The position numbers were made by a program, and so were the translations under genes. This document shows, one piece after another, positions 34,734 to 43,796 of a stretch of 64,000 nucleotides of DNA. The notes below the pieces were generated by a model that was given only the letters and a program-made list of their open reading frames with translations, was not told where the DNA came from and searched no databases. Position 1 is the stretch's first letter, and the number at the start of each line of letters is the position of its first letter. The stretch covers positions 930,001 to 994,000 of the forward strand of contig NZ_VCIX01000092.1 of NCBI RefSeq assembly GCF_006345825.1, in the 5' to 3' direction. The DNA comes from Paenibacillus paridis. GTDB lineage: Bacteria > Bacillota > Bacilli > Paenibacillales > Paenibacillaceae.

Positions 34734-36053
34734 ATGAGACAACGATTGTTTATTTTGATGCTGGCGATGTTGATGGTCCTTACTGCGGCATGTTCAAGCG
34801 GAACAAGCAGCAACGGGGCAAAAAATGAGAATGGCGCTGGCGGAAACGAAGCAAGCCAAGTGGAGCTGCGCATCATGTGGTGGGGAGACCAAAAAAGGGC
34901 GGATATCACTAACGAAGCGCTCAACATTTTCCAAGAAAAAAATCCAGGAATCAAGGTAGTCGGAGAATTTGCTCCTTCGACCGGTTACTTTGACAAACTG
35001 AATACACAGCTCGCATCGGGCACAGCGCCTGACGTCTTTTTCCTAGGCGGCAATGTGGTAGATTACGCGAATAAAGAAGTGCTGCTTGATCTTTCTCCTT
35101 ATGTGGACAAAGAGCTTAACCTGAGCGATATGGATCAATCGATGATTCAATATGGCACCATTGGCGGCAAGCTGCTTCATATCTCTGCCGGAGCGAACGC
35201 CCGCGGCGTTGTCGTGAACAAGACGATGTTCGAGAAAGCTGGCATTCCGGTGCCAACGGACGGATGGAGCTGGGAAGATTTTGCACGCATCAGCAAGGAA
35301 ATTTCCGATAAGCTGGGAAGCGGCATATACGGCACTTATAACATGTCCATTGATGGCATGGATATCGGCCTGAAGCAGCAAGGCAAGCAGTTGTACGATA
35401 TGGATAAGGGAACGCTTGGATTCGAAGAGGCAGACGCGCTTAAATGGTTCCAATTTTGGGATACTGCAGCCAAATCCGGCGGTGTGGTGCCTTCCGAGCT
35501 GCAGGTGTCCAACCCTCCAGGCGATACGAGCAAATCATTGGTGGTTACCGGAAAAGTAGCCATGAGCCTGATTCCGTCCAATCAATTGGCAGCTACCCAA
35601 GGATTGACGCAGGATGAGCTGATTATGGTTCAGGTTCCTCGCGGAGAGAAGGGTACGGGAGTGGTATTCGAATCGAGCCAAGGCTTGTCAGGCTATGCGA
35701 AAACCAAACATCCGAAAGAAGTGGCGACGCTGTTAAGCTTCTTTATTAATGATCCCGATGTAGCCAAAATATTGGGCAACGACCGCGGGGTTCCCGTAAC
35801 ATCGGCCAACCGTACGCTTCTTGAGAGCAATGCGAATGACGTCGAGAAGATCGTATACGACTATACCAGCCGCGTATCCGAAGCAACGAAGACGGAACCG
35901 TTCGCGGTGAGCTACAACCCTCCAGGGTTCTCCGAATATTCGAAGCTTGCTGAAACGACGATGTATGAGGTAGGTTTTGGGCGCAAAACGGTTGAGCAAG
36001 CAGTAAGTGATTTCTATAACGGTACGGTGAAAATATTTAAGAACAATCAATAG
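34734..36053 (+). CDS. Sugar-binding lipoprotein of the ABC importer, locus 1
   Basis: This 439-residue family 1 extracellular solute-binding protein has a lipoprotein signal with lipobox LTAAC and lipidated Cys20, followed by a Ser/Gly/Asn-rich tether. LRIMWWGDQKRADITNEAL and ASGTAPDVFFLGG are typical binding-protein signatures. It is held on the outer face of the membrane and hands the sugar to the two permeases upstream. AGGGGG lies about 8 bases before the ATG. A terminator follows the gene, which separates the importer from the glycosidases. Confidence 0.95.
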   Translation: MRQRLFILMLAMLMVLTAACSSGTSSNGAKNENGAGGNEASQVELRIMWWGDQKRADITNEALNIFQEKNPGIKVVGEFAPSTGYFDKLNTQLASGTAPDVFFLGGNVVDYANKEVLLDLSPYVDKELNLSDMDQSMIQYGTIGGKLLHISAGANARGVVVNKTMFEKAGIPVPTDGWSWEDFARISKEISDKLGSGIYGTYNMSIDGMDIGLKQQGKQLYDMDKGTLGFEEADALKWFQFWDTAAKSGGVVPSELQVSNPPGDTSKSLVVTGKVAMSLIPSNQLAATQGLTQDELIMVQVPRGEKGTGVVFESSQGLSGYAKTKHPKEVATLLSFFINDPDVAKILGNDRGVPVTSANRTLLESNANDVEKIVYDYTSRVSEATKTEPFAVSYNPPGFSEYSKLAETTMYEVGFGRKTVEQAVSDFYNGTVKIFKNNQ

Positions 36054-36082
36054 TCCTCAAAGGACATGGTGTGAATGGGATA

Positions 36083-36115
36083 ATGAACAGGCTGCCTCGC
36101 GGCAGTCTGTTTCAT
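36083..36115 (+). terminator. Terminator after the locus 1 binding protein
   Basis: GAACAGGCTGCC pairs with GGCAGTCTGTTTC (one mismatch) around TCGC, with T-rich sequence after it. Confidence 0.7.
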
Positions 36116-36153
36116 TTCAAGATACAGGAAATGAGATTACGCTTGACTTATAG

Positions 36154-36181
36154 GAAAGTATATGAGTTTACTCATACTTTC
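36154..36181. promoter_or_regulatory. Inverted repeat upstream of the glycosidase pair
   Basis: GAAAGTA-TA-TGAGT faces ACTCATACTTTC across TT. The arms are perfect apart from a 2-base bulge. It lies just after a TTGACT -35-like element (36143-36148) and 107 bases before the glycosidase start, a plausible operator for locus 1 enzymes. Confidence 0.45.
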
Positions 36182-36287
36182 TCTATACGTCTACGCGAAA
36201 CGTGAGCATAGCCGCCAGAGGATGGCTTCAGCCGTTTCCGCTTGAGCGCAAGCCTTGTTTGCGAAAATAAAATGAAGTGAGGGGATT

Positions 36288-37940
36288 ATGATGAGTGAAT
36301 CCTTGCTAAGGCAGCTTCGGGAGATAGATATAGATGAGAAAGTCGGATCGCTTAAGAAGCCTTCTGATCAGAATAGCTTGAAGGAATGGAAACGCTCCGG
36401 CATTCGTTTTACGACTCGCTCCGGCAAGCTGGAGCAAGTCTATTACCAAGCAGTGAGAACTCTCCTTGATTGTATCGTTCCGACGGGTGGAGCAGCGCCG
36501 ATCTTGCATGAAGGCGGGATATATCTTGGCTGCTGGTTGGAGAGCACGGGAACGATCAATGCGGAGCTGCTGTCCCGGTTTATGCCGTCCGTATCAGAAG
36601 CCACGTATCAATCGTTTGCAGTGCACCAGAGGGAGGATGGCATGCTGCCCTACAAAGTGACGGAGCATGGCCCAGCCTATCGGCAAATCCAGTTGGTGAC
36701 GCCGCTTGCGCGCAGCGTTTGGAATCACTATAAGCTAAATGCGGCTGGAAGGCCATTTCTTCAAACGATGTACGATGCGATGGTCCGCTACGACGAGTGG
36801 CTTGTTCAATACCGAAATACGCGGGGTACGGGATGCGTCGAGGCTTTCAGCACGTTCGATACAGGACATGATCTCTCCCCTCGTTTTTGGCATGTGCCGG
36901 ATACGCCGCATCGCAGCGATGCCACGCAGTTTAATCCCGATTCGCCGATTTTGCCCTTTCTTGCGCCGGATTTGACTGCGAACGTGTACTGCCAGCGTCT
37001 TTATTTGGCCCGCATCGCGGAGGAGCTGGGGTTGCCGGGCGAGCAGTGGCAGACGAAAGCCGAAGAGAGCTTGGCGAGCTTATACCGTTATTGCTTTGAC
37101 GAAGAGGATCATTTCTTCTATGACCGCGACCGAAATGATGAGCTCGTTCGCGTGCAGTCGGACGTGCTGCTGCGCGTGATGGCTTGCGAGGTCGGAGACC
37201 GGGCCTTCTTCGATACGATGCTGAAACGTTATTTGTTGAATACACGGAAGTTTTTTGCGAAATATCCATTTACGTCCATGTCAATGGACGATCCGAGGTT
37301 TGATCCCTTCTCAACCTACAATAGCTGGGGCGGGGCGTCGAACTTCCTAAGCCTGATTCGCGCGCCGCATGCATTCGAGCACCATGGCCGCCACGTTGAA
37401 CTGACATGGGTGCTTTATCCTATCCTTGCTTCATTTGCGAAGGCGACCCGATTTGCTCAGGCAGTTAGCCCATGGACGGGAGATGAGGGCTTCACGGAAG
37501 CTTACTCTCCGTCAATCCTCTGCTTGCTTGATTATGTAGAGCGTTTATGCGGCATATTGCCTACACCGGACGGGTTGCTGTGGTTTACAGGGCTTGTCCC
37601 CTACGATGTGGACCATGGGGAGGAAATAACAGGGGAGACCGGCTATAGCCGGATGATTGACGGCGTAACTTATGAGCTGCTAAACCTGCAGGAGGAGTCC
37701 TTGCTATACCGGGATGGAGAAAGCTATATGCGCTTCCCTAGCGGAGTGCGCGCGGTTACAGATCGGTATGGACAATTAAAAAGCCTGATCGGCATGAGTG
37801 TCCGCGAGGTGCGAGGAACTTTATTTTATGAGGATGGGGAATACCCTTTTCACCTAAAAGGAAATCAAGTGCTGGCATTTGAGGACGGCAGGTTGATCGA
37901 AAAATTAACCATCGGAGTCGTAAACCCAACATACAAGTAG
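36288..37940 (+). CDS. Glycoside hydrolase, (alpha/alpha)6 barrel, MGH1/GH63-like
   Basis: This 550-residue protein has no signal peptide and is probably cytoplasmic. Its helical, tryptophan- and acid-rich sequence fits (alpha/alpha)6-barrel glycosidases of the MGH1/GH63 type: HQREDGMLPYKV, FSTFDTGHDLSPRFWHVPD, FSTYNSWGGASNF and PWTGDEGFTEAYSP. In this group two acids act by inversion; Asp in FDTG and Glu in DEGFTEA are candidates, but I cannot assign them. The ATG pair at 36288/36291 follows GTGAGGGG. It is followed after 14 bases by the GH43 gene, so both likely act on the oligosaccharide imported by locus 1. The family assignment is by pattern only. Confidence 0.65.
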   Translation: MMSESLLRQLREIDIDEKVGSLKKPSDQNSLKEWKRSGIRFTTRSGKLEQVYYQAVRTLLDCIVPTGGAAPILHEGGIYLGCWLESTGTINAELLSRFMPSVSEATYQSFAVHQREDGMLPYKVTEHGPAYRQIQLVTPLARSVWNHYKLNAAGRPFLQTMYDAMVRYDEWLVQYRNTRGTGCVEAFSTFDTGHDLSPRFWHVPDTPHRSDATQFNPDSPILPFLAPDLTANVYCQRLYLARIAEELGLPGEQWQTKAEESLASLYRYCFDEEDHFFYDRDRNDELVRVQSDVLLRVMACEVGDRAFFDTMLKRYLLNTRKFFAKYPFTSMSMDDPRFDPFSTYNSWGGASNFLSLIRAPHAFEHHGRHVELTWVLYPILASFAKATRFAQAVSPWTGDEGFTEAYSPSILCLLDYVERLCGILPTPDGLLWFTGLVPYDVDHGEEITGETGYSRMIDGVTYELLNLQEESLLYRDGESYMRFPSGVRAVTDRYGQLKSLIGMSVREVRGTLFYEDGEYPFHLKGNQVLAFEDGRLIEKLTIGVVNPTYK

Positions 37941-37954
37941 CAGAAGGAGCGCTG

Positions 37955-38854
37955 ATGATGCTGAAAAGCGGGGATTTACAAATTAGAGATCCGTTTGTAC
38001 TGCCTATCATCGATCAACAAAAATATTATTTATACGGCAGTACAGACAAAAATATTTGGGGGAAAGGTACCGGATTCGACGCCTATTGGAGCTATGATCT
38101 GGCGTCATGGGAAGGGCCGTTTCCTGTCTTTCGGCCCAGTTCCGATTTTTTTGCGGATACGAATTTTTGGGCTCCAGAGGTGTATGAATATCATGGCCGT
38201 TTCTATATGTTTGCCACCTTCCGCAGACGGGATAACGGCTTGCTTGGAACGGCTGTGCTGGCATCGGATGATTTGCTGGGGCCGTTTGCGCCGCATAGCG
38301 ACGGGCCGGTTACGCCTGAAAAGTGGAGCTCCCTGGACGGAAGCTTGTTTGTAGATGAAGAGAAGCAGCCTTGGATGGTGTTTTGCCATGAGTGGCAGCA
38401 GACGGGGGACGGGGAAGTTTGTGCCGTGAAGCTAAGCGATGACCTCGCACGCGCGGTGTCGGAGCCGGTCATCCTATTTCATGCCTCGGAAGCGCCTTGG
38501 ACAACCCCTTATGTTTCGCCGAGATACCCGGATCAGGCTAATTATGTAACCGATGGCCCGTATTTGTTTCATTCGTCATCTGGCAGCCTGTATATGCTTT
38601 GGGCCAGCTTTATCAATAACACCTACGCGCTTGGCATAGCACAGTCTGCTACTGGGCTCGTAACGGGTCCTTGGACACACGCGGATGAGGCGCTCTACCA
38701 GAATGACGGAGGGCATGGCATGGTCTTCCGCTCGTTCGACGGAAGGCTTCTGCTCACGATTCATACGCCAAACCGCACGCCTGATGAGCGGCCCGTCTTT
38801 GTGGAGCTGATCGAGGAGAATGGCCGGTTTAAAATAGGAGATCTTCTTGAATAG
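37955..38854 (+). CDS. GH43-like glycosidase
   Basis: This 299-residue protein has a five-bladed propeller pattern typical of GH43: IRDPFVLPI (catalytic-base Asp near residue 12), FWAPEVYEYHGRFYMFATF, SLDGSLFVDEEKQPWMVF (second Asp) and VTDGPYLFHSSSGSLYMLW (blade with a conserved acid region). Such enzymes remove arabinose, xylose or galactose from side chains. No signal peptide is seen, so it should act inside the cell. GAAGGAG precedes the ATG pair. It ends the second transcript of locus 1. Confidence 0.8.
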   Translation: MMLKSGDLQIRDPFVLPIIDQQKYYLYGSTDKNIWGKGTGFDAYWSYDLASWEGPFPVFRPSSDFFADTNFWAPEVYEYHGRFYMFATFRRRDNGLLGTAVLASDDLLGPFAPHSDGPVTPEKWSSLDGSLFVDEEKQPWMVFCHEWQQTGDGEVCAVKLSDDLARAVSEPVILFHASEAPWTTPYVSPRYPDQANYVTDGPYLFHSSSGSLYMLWASFINNTYALGIAQSATGLVTGPWTHADEALYQNDGGHGMVFRSFDGRLLLTIHTPNRTPDERPVFVELIEENGRFKIGDLLE

Positions 38855-38868
38855 CGGCATTGTGATAA

Positions 38869-38908
38869 GAAAAAAGCAGCGATCCCTAGTGGGATTCGCT
38901 GCTTTTTT
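38869..38908. terminator. Bidirectional terminator between GH43 and terC genes
   Basis: AAAAAAGCAGCGATCCC pairs with GGGATTCGCTGCTTTTTT (one mismatch) around TAGT. The stop region of the minus-strand terC gene lies inside it. Confidence 0.9.
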
Positions 38909-39581
38909 GCGGTTTATCCTTTTGCCTCCGATTGTTGGTTAGCCAGCCAGCAGCGATCGTGAGAAGGATGACGGCAATGACAAACAACCAGTAAATCCAT
39001 GGATTCTCAAAAAAAGCTTGGAATGATTTTTCGTGAGTAATCATTTTGGCAGCGGTATACGCCAGTACAGCAGAACCGACATATACGATCCATTCATAAC
39101 GGTTAATCAGCTTAATGAAGAGGGTGCTTCCCCATACGACAACCGGAACGCTAATGATTAGGCCCAGAACAACAAGCAGTGTATCGCCATGTGCCGCTCC
39201 TGCGACCGCAATGACATTATCGATGCCCATCGCCGCGTCTGCAATAATGATCGTGCGGATCGACTGCCAGAGCGTATTGCCTGATTTGATGCCGTCATGC
39301 GCATCCTCCTGCACAAGCAGCTTGTAGGCAATCCAGACGAGAAGAAGGCCTCCCACAAGGTTTAGCCACGGCACATTCAGCAATTGAACGACAAGAAGGG
39401 TTGCGATGACCCGGATGCCTACAGCTCCCGCTGTACCCCAAATGACGGCCTTCTTTTGCTGTTCTTTGGGCAAGTTCCGAGCCGCGAGTCCGATGACAAT
39501 GGCGTTATCTCCGGCCAAAATCAGGTCAATAAAAATAATGGTAAGCAGGGCGGAAAAAAATTCGACCGAGAAAAGTTCCAT
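38886..39581 (-). CDS. TerC-family membrane protein (YjbE-like), copy A
   Basis: This 231-residue protein has about seven spans and the TerC signatures: DLILAGDNAIVIGLAARNLP near the N-terminus and ADAAMGIDNVIAVAGAAHGD in the centre, where the Asp-Asn pairs are thought to hold a metal ion. TerC/YjbE/MeeF proteins export Mn2+ and help metallate secreted proteins. It is divergent from a second TerC gene 241 bases away, with which it shares much of its sequence. No yybP-ykoY manganese riboswitch is visible in the intergenic space. The ribosome site GAAAGGATGG precedes the ATG. Confidence 0.92.
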   Translation of the reverse strand: MELFSVEFFSALLTIIFIDLILAGDNAIVIGLAARNLPKEQQKKAVIWGTAGAVGIRVIATLLVVQLLNVPWLNLVGGLLLVWIAYKLLVQEDAHDGIKSGNTLWQSIRTIIIADAAMGIDNVIAVAGAAHGDTLLVVLGLIISVPVVVWGSTLFIKLINRYEWIVYVGSAVLAYTAAKMITHEKSFQAFFENPWIYWLFVIAVILLTIAAGWLTNNRRQKDKPQKSSESH

Positions 39582-39822
39582 AATCGGTGGCCATCCTTTC
39601 TTAAAAACATAAGAATGGATAAGTTTTTCAACTTATGCGGGATTCTTATATCTCACCGCGCAACGCGCCTTTACCTATAGGGAGCATGGATTGACGTTAA
39701 CGCTTGATACTAGCTTATTTATGAAGCTCAAAAACAATGCGAAGAGCACGGGGGTTGCACTCATTTTTTTTTAGGACATAATCCCCCGAGCTTGTACATA
39801 CAGCTGTTAAGAGGAGGGATGG

Positions 39823-40488
39823 ATGTTGGACAGCGTAATCCTGTTTGTCGAGATCGTATTAATTAATGTGCTGCTGAGCGGCGATAATGCAATCGTCATC
39901 GCTATGGCCAGTGGCCAGCTTCCGCCTGAGCAGCGCAAACGCGCCGTTTGGTGGGGAGCGCTGGCAGCCGTTCTGCTTAGGTGCTTGTTGACGCTGGTAG
40001 CGATTAGGCTGCTAGACGTGCCTTTCCTGCAGGCAATCGGCGCCTTGCTGCTGTTTTATATAGCGGTGAAGCTGCTTGCCGATTCAGGCGGGCAGCAGGA
40101 AACGCATAAGATCAAAAAAGCTGCAACGATCGGGCAGGCGATTTGGACAATCGTGGTAGCCGATTTCGTCATGAGCCTTGACAATGTACTCGCTATTGCA
40201 GCCGTTGCCGATGGAGATCCCGTGCTTATTTTGCTAGGGATCGCACTAAGCATACCTATGATTATATGGGGAAGCCAAATGCTGGGAACGCTGCTGCAAA
40301 AATTCCCAGCACTTTCCTATATAGGTGCTGCATTGCTCGCTTACGCTGCTGGCGAGATGCTGATGCATGATCCCGGAATGAATAATTTGCTATTCCATGG
40401 CTCCAAAACGCTCGCGGAAGCGATTCCATTGCTTTGCGTTCCACTGGTCATCATTTTGGCCATTGCCAAAAAAAAGCCCGTTTTATAA
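39823..40488 (+). CDS. TerC-family membrane protein (YjbE-like), copy B
   Basis: This 221-residue paralogue of the divergent gene carries the same motifs: NVLLSGDNAIVIAMASGQLP and DFVMSLDNVLAIAAVADGD. It has about seven spans and is probably a metal (Mn2+) exporter. GAGGAGGGA precedes the ATG. A TTGCAC element at 39755 with CATAAT 16 bases downstream is a weak promoter candidate. The two copies may differ in timing or partner. Confidence 0.92.
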   Translation: MLDSVILFVEIVLINVLLSGDNAIVIAMASGQLPPEQRKRAVWWGALAAVLLRCLLTLVAIRLLDVPFLQAIGALLLFYIAVKLLADSGGQQETHKIKKAATIGQAIWTIVVADFVMSLDNVLAIAAVADGDPVLILLGIALSIPMIIWGSQMLGTLLQKFPALSYIGAALLAYAAGEMLMHDPGMNNLLFHGSKTLAEAIPLLCVPLVIILAIAKKKPVL

Positions 40489-40503
40489 GGCTTTCGCCTC
40501 GTT

Positions 40504-40539
40504 CCGTTCATGCAAAATAAGCATGAACGGTTTTTTTTT
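40504..40539 (+). terminator. Intrinsic terminator after terC copy B
   Basis: CCGTTCATGC pairs perfectly with GCATGAACGG around a 7-base loop, followed by T9. Confidence 0.95.
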
Positions 40540-40656
40540 GTTCAGAACCGCGCAACGTACTGGTATTTTTGCCTCAGTTCCTTTAAACTAATATAGATAA
40601 AAACTGTCGTCTTTCGTCATCATATGCGATTGGCGTTGTAAGGAGCGGAAGCGCGT

Positions 40657-41139
40657 ATGCCTAATAACAAATATTCCGCTGGAATTATTTTGCTGTTAGC
40701 CGGGCTCGTTATTTTGTTGGGCAAGTTAGGTGTATTCGGCTTTTTGGGCTCGATTTTCTGGCCGCTGCTGGTGCTCATCCCGGGAATTCTGCTGCATGTT
40801 CTTTATTTTGGCAGATTGGTTCCTGCGGTCGTGCTTGTACCAGGCGGAATGCTCGTCGTATATGCTGTACTGTTTATTGTCTGCAACCTTTTTGGATGGG
40901 ATAAGTTGAAATATTTGTGGCCGCTGTTTATTTTCGGTGTGGCAGCAGGCCTCTACGAATATTATTTGTTCGGTTCATCCAGACCGCGTGTAGTACTCAC
41001 GGCATCGATGGCGTTAGCTGCCGCATCGGCTGTGTTTTTTGTTCTTGTTCTTTTGTGGAGCTGGGGAATTTATGCGATTGCTGCAGCATTGATTGCAGCG
41101 GGTGTATGGTTAATGCTAAGCAAACGCAGACGTTGGTAA
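40657..41139 (+). CDS. Small multi-span membrane protein, LiaI/LiaF-like
   Basis: This 160-residue protein has about five membrane spans and almost no soluble part. The GIILLLAGLVILLGKLGVFG opening and WPLLVLIPGILLHVLYFG resemble the LiaI/LiaF transmembrane module of envelope-stress systems. No lia kinase or regulator is adjacent. GTAAGGAGCGG precedes the ATG. It lies 39 bases upstream of typA with no terminator between, so it may be co-transcribed. The family assignment is tentative. Confidence 0.6.
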   Translation: MPNNKYSAGIILLLAGLVILLGKLGVFGFLGSIFWPLLVLIPGILLHVLYFGRLVPAVVLVPGGMLVVYAVLFIVCNLFGWDKLKYLWPLFIFGVAAGLYEYYLFGSSRPRVVLTASMALAAASAVFFVLVLLWSWGIYAIAAALIAAGVWLMLSKRRRW

Positions 41140-41178
41140 AAGATTTAAATAAAAAACAATTGGAGTGGATTACAAGTT

Positions 41179-43020
41179 ATGCAAGCAAGAGAGAACTTAC
41201 GGAATATCGCCATTATTGCCCACGTTGACCATGGTAAAACAACATTGGTGGACAAACTGCTTCAACAATCGGGAACATTCAGAGACCATGAAGCCGTTCA
41301 AGAGCGCGCGATGGACTCCAACGATCTTGAGCGTGAACGCGGGATCACGATTTTGGCTAAGAACACAGCAATTAACTACAAAGATTATTTGATCAACATC
41401 GTGGATACGCCAGGACATGCTGACTTCGGCGGCGAGGTTGAGCGTATTATGAAAATGGTTGACGGCGTGCTATTGGTTGTTGATGCATTTGAGGGCTGTA
41501 TGCCGCAAACGAAATTCGTATTGCGCAAAGCGCTTGAATCGAACCAAACCCCAATCGTTGTCGTTAACAAAATTGACCGTCCAAACGCTAGGCCGCAAGA
41601 GGTTGTTGACGAGGTTCTTGACTTGTTCATCGAGCTGGGCGCAAATGACGAGCAGCTTGAATTCCCGGTAGTTTATGCTTCTGCCCTTATGGGTACTTCA
41701 AGCATGGACCCTGAGAAGCAAGACGAGAACATGGAAGCTCTTTACGAGACAATCGTTAGCAATATCCCATCGCCTACGGAAGACACTACGCTCCCGTTGC
41801 AATTCCTCGTTACGCTGCTTGATTATAATGAATATCTTGGCCGTATTGCCGTTGGCCGCGTTAACCGCGGTATCATCAAGCAAGGCCAAACTGTTGCTGT
41901 TATGACTCGCGAAGGCGGCACGAAGCAAGCTCGCATCGAGAAGCTGTTCGGCTTCGTAGGTTTGAAGCGCGTGGAGATCGAAGAAGCGGGCGCCGGTGAC
42001 ATCATCGCGATTGCAGGTATTCGCGAGATCAATATCGGCGAGACGATTGCTGATCCACAGAAGCCTGAAGCTTTGCCGGTTCTGAAGATCGACGAGCCTA
42101 CTCTTCAAATGACATTCCTCGTTAACAACAGTCCGTTTGCTGGCCGTGAAGGCAAATGGGTAACGTCACGCAAGCTTCGCGAGCGTCTGTACAAAGAGCT
42201 TGAGACAGATGTCGCGCTTCGCGTTGAAGAAACCGACAGCCCGGATGCTTTTATCGTTTCCGGACGCGGTGAGCTTCACCTCGGTATCCTTATCGAGAAT
42301 ATGCGCCGTGAAGGCTTCGAGCTTCAAGTATCCAAGCCGGAGGTTATCATTAAAGAGATCAACGGTTCGAAGAAAGAGCCTTACGAGCGTCTTCTAATCG
42401 ATACTCCTGAAGAGAGTATGGGCGCCGTTATGGAGAGCCTTGGAACTCGCAAAGCCGAAATGCTGAACATGATCAACCACGGCAACGGCCAAGTTCGTCT
42501 GGAGTTCAAAATCCCAGCGCGCGGCTTGATCGGCTACCGTACACAATTCCTAACGCTTACACGCGGTTACGGCATTATGAACAACGCATTCGACAGCTAT
42601 GGTCCTCTTGCAGGCGCTGGCGTTGGCGGACGTCACCAAGGCGTGCTGGTAGCTAGTGAGAACGGCACATCGACATTCTACGGCATGATGGGCGTAGAGG
42701 ATCGCGGTATTCAGTTCCTGGAGCCAGGTACAGAAATTTACGAAGGCATGATCGTTGGCGAGCATACGCGCGAAAACGACATCATCGTTAATATCTGTAA
42801 AGTGAAACAGCTGAACAACATTCGTTCTGCTGGTAAAGACGATACCGTTACGCTGAAAAGCCCTCGCCTATTCTCGCTTGAGCAAGCGCTTGAGTACCTG
42901 AATGATGATGAGTACTGCGAAATTACACCAAAATCAATTCGTTTGCGCAAAAAGATTTTGAACAAAAGCGAACGTGAGCGTGCTGACAAAAACCGCAAAA
43001 ACGCTCAAGCCAGCGTCTAA
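41179..43020 (+). CDS. typA: Translational GTPase TypA/BipA
   Basis: This 613-residue GTPase has the five G motifs, including AHVDHGKTTL (G1), RGITI (G2), DTPGHADF (G3) and NKIDR (G4). Domains II-V and a C-terminal DNA/RNA-binding region follow, ending in a basic tail. TypA binds the ribosome and supports large-subunit assembly and growth in cold or stress. The N-terminus (ENLRNIAIIAHVDHGKTTL) and length match the Bacillus protein (YlaG). GGAG about 14 bases upstream is a weak ribosome site for so conserved a gene. The following ylaH reproduces Bacillus order. Confidence 0.97.
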   Translation: MQARENLRNIAIIAHVDHGKTTLVDKLLQQSGTFRDHEAVQERAMDSNDLERERGITILAKNTAINYKDYLINIVDTPGHADFGGEVERIMKMVDGVLLVVDAFEGCMPQTKFVLRKALESNQTPIVVVNKIDRPNARPQEVVDEVLDLFIELGANDEQLEFPVVYASALMGTSSMDPEKQDENMEALYETIVSNIPSPTEDTTLPLQFLVTLLDYNEYLGRIAVGRVNRGIIKQGQTVAVMTREGGTKQARIEKLFGFVGLKRVEIEEAGAGDIIAIAGIREINIGETIADPQKPEALPVLKIDEPTLQMTFLVNNSPFAGREGKWVTSRKLRERLYKELETDVALRVEETDSPDAFIVSGRGELHLGILIENMRREGFELQVSKPEVIIKEINGSKKEPYERLLIDTPEESMGAVMESLGTRKAEMLNMINHGNGQVRLEFKIPARGLIGYRTQFLTLTRGYGIMNNAFDSYGPLAGAGVGGRHQGVLVASENGTSTFYGMMGVEDRGIQFLEPGTEIYEGMIVGEHTRENDIIVNICKVKQLNNIRSAGKDDTVTLKSPRLFSLEQALEYLNDDEYCEITPKSIRLRKKILNKSERERADKNRKNAQASV

Positions 43021-43037
43021 GATTGCATCCTTCAACG

Positions 43038-43076
43038 AACGTAAGGCTTTGCGCGAGCAAGGCCTTACGTTTTCTT
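43038..43076 (+). terminator. Intrinsic terminator after typA
   Basis: AACGTAAGGC pairs with GCCTTACGTT around a 14-base loop, followed by TTCTTT. Confidence 0.85.
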
Positions 43077-43078
43077 TA

Positions 43079-43128
43079 AAATATAAGTGGGATTATAAGT
43101 TGCTTAACTTATAATCCCACTTATATTT
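43079..43128. repeat. Perfect 23-bp inverted repeat with 4-base loop
   Basis: The left arm 43079-43101 (AAATATAAGTGGGATTATAA, then GTT) is the exact reverse complement of 43106-43128, with loop GCTT. It follows directly on the typA terminator and has no T run of its own. It could be a second transcription or mRNA-stability element, or the remnant of a palindromic mobile repeat. Confidence 0.9.
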
Positions 43129-43198
43129 CATAATGAATTCGCATCCGTGCAACTAATATGCGGCTACAGCCGTTTAATTTAAGAAGGAGGTAAGGTGC

Positions 43199-43510
43199 AT
43201 GCAGGCGTGGCTAAGCGACCATAAGCTCGTTTCTTACTTAATCATTCTGGGCTTTACGATATACATATTCAATAAAGTGTTTCGTGCTCAGCAGAAGCTG
43301 CCGTTATTCAAGGAAATACTCGTTTACGCGTTGATCGCATTCGGTTCTTTCGTGCTTATGATCTTGCAAGTAGACAAGCTGCCGATTATTCAATGTATGG
43401 GCGTTGCTGTTCTGATGATGCTCATGCTTCGGGGGCGTCAGCTCTATGACAAGTGGAAGGGCATCAGAGAAGCCAAGGATCCGCAGCAGAATGCTGGATC
43501 AGGCAAATGA
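43199..43510 (+). CDS. ylaH: YlaH-like membrane protein
   Basis: This 103-residue protein has about three membrane spans (LVSYLIILGFTIYIFNKVF, EILVYALIAFGSFVLMIL, MGVAVLMMLML) and a basic C-terminus. It matches YlaH of bacilli in length and in position after typA. Its function is unknown. AAGGAGG lies 8 bases before the ATG. Its stop overlaps the next start (ATGA). Confidence 0.8.
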   Translation: MQAWLSDHKLVSYLIILGFTIYIFNKVFRAQQKLPLFKEILVYALIAFGSFVLMILQVDKLPIIQCMGVAVLMMLMLRGRQLYDKWKGIREAKDPQQNAGSGK

Positions 43511-43779
43511 GATTCGAGGATGCTTTGTTTAACTGGCTGCAAATAAAGGTGGTATCCAATGCTCGTCTAGATGATCAGGCGGCTCAGGAGACGCTCTCTT
43601 TTTTTGAGCAAATTTTGTCAGAGGATCATGGCCTCTCCGACTATTCCATCATCAGGACCGACGATACGATGATCCATGTCAAGTATACGAAGGAAGGCCG
43701 CTCTAAGCTGCAGTTATATCCGCGCGAGCTTGGCGAGCAGCTGCTGACGGACATCGAATCCAATCCAAAATACAATTGA
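43507..43779 (+). CDS. Small soluble protein of unknown function (90 aa)
   Basis: This 90-residue protein starts at an ATG that overlaps the ylaH stop (ATGA at 43507-43510), so it depends on translational coupling; no good ribosome site is seen. It is acidic and mixed alpha/beta, with a helical stretch (DQAAQETLSFFEQILSEDHG) and a strand-rich middle (DTMIHVKYTKEGRSKLQLYP). An alternative start at 43453 would overlap ylaH by 57 bases. I do not recognise the family. Confidence 0.65.
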   Translation: MRFEDALFNWLQIKVVSNARLDDQAAQETLSFFEQILSEDHGLSDYSIIRTDDTMIHVKYTKEGRSKLQLYPRELGEQLLTDIESNPKYN

Positions 43780-43796
43780 ACTTGAAGGTGGCCCAT

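Noticed and set aside
39582..39822. yybP-ykoY manganese riboswitch expected near TerC-family genes
   Set aside because: I looked on both strands for the conserved loop sequences of that aptamer and did not find them; a covariance search would settle it.
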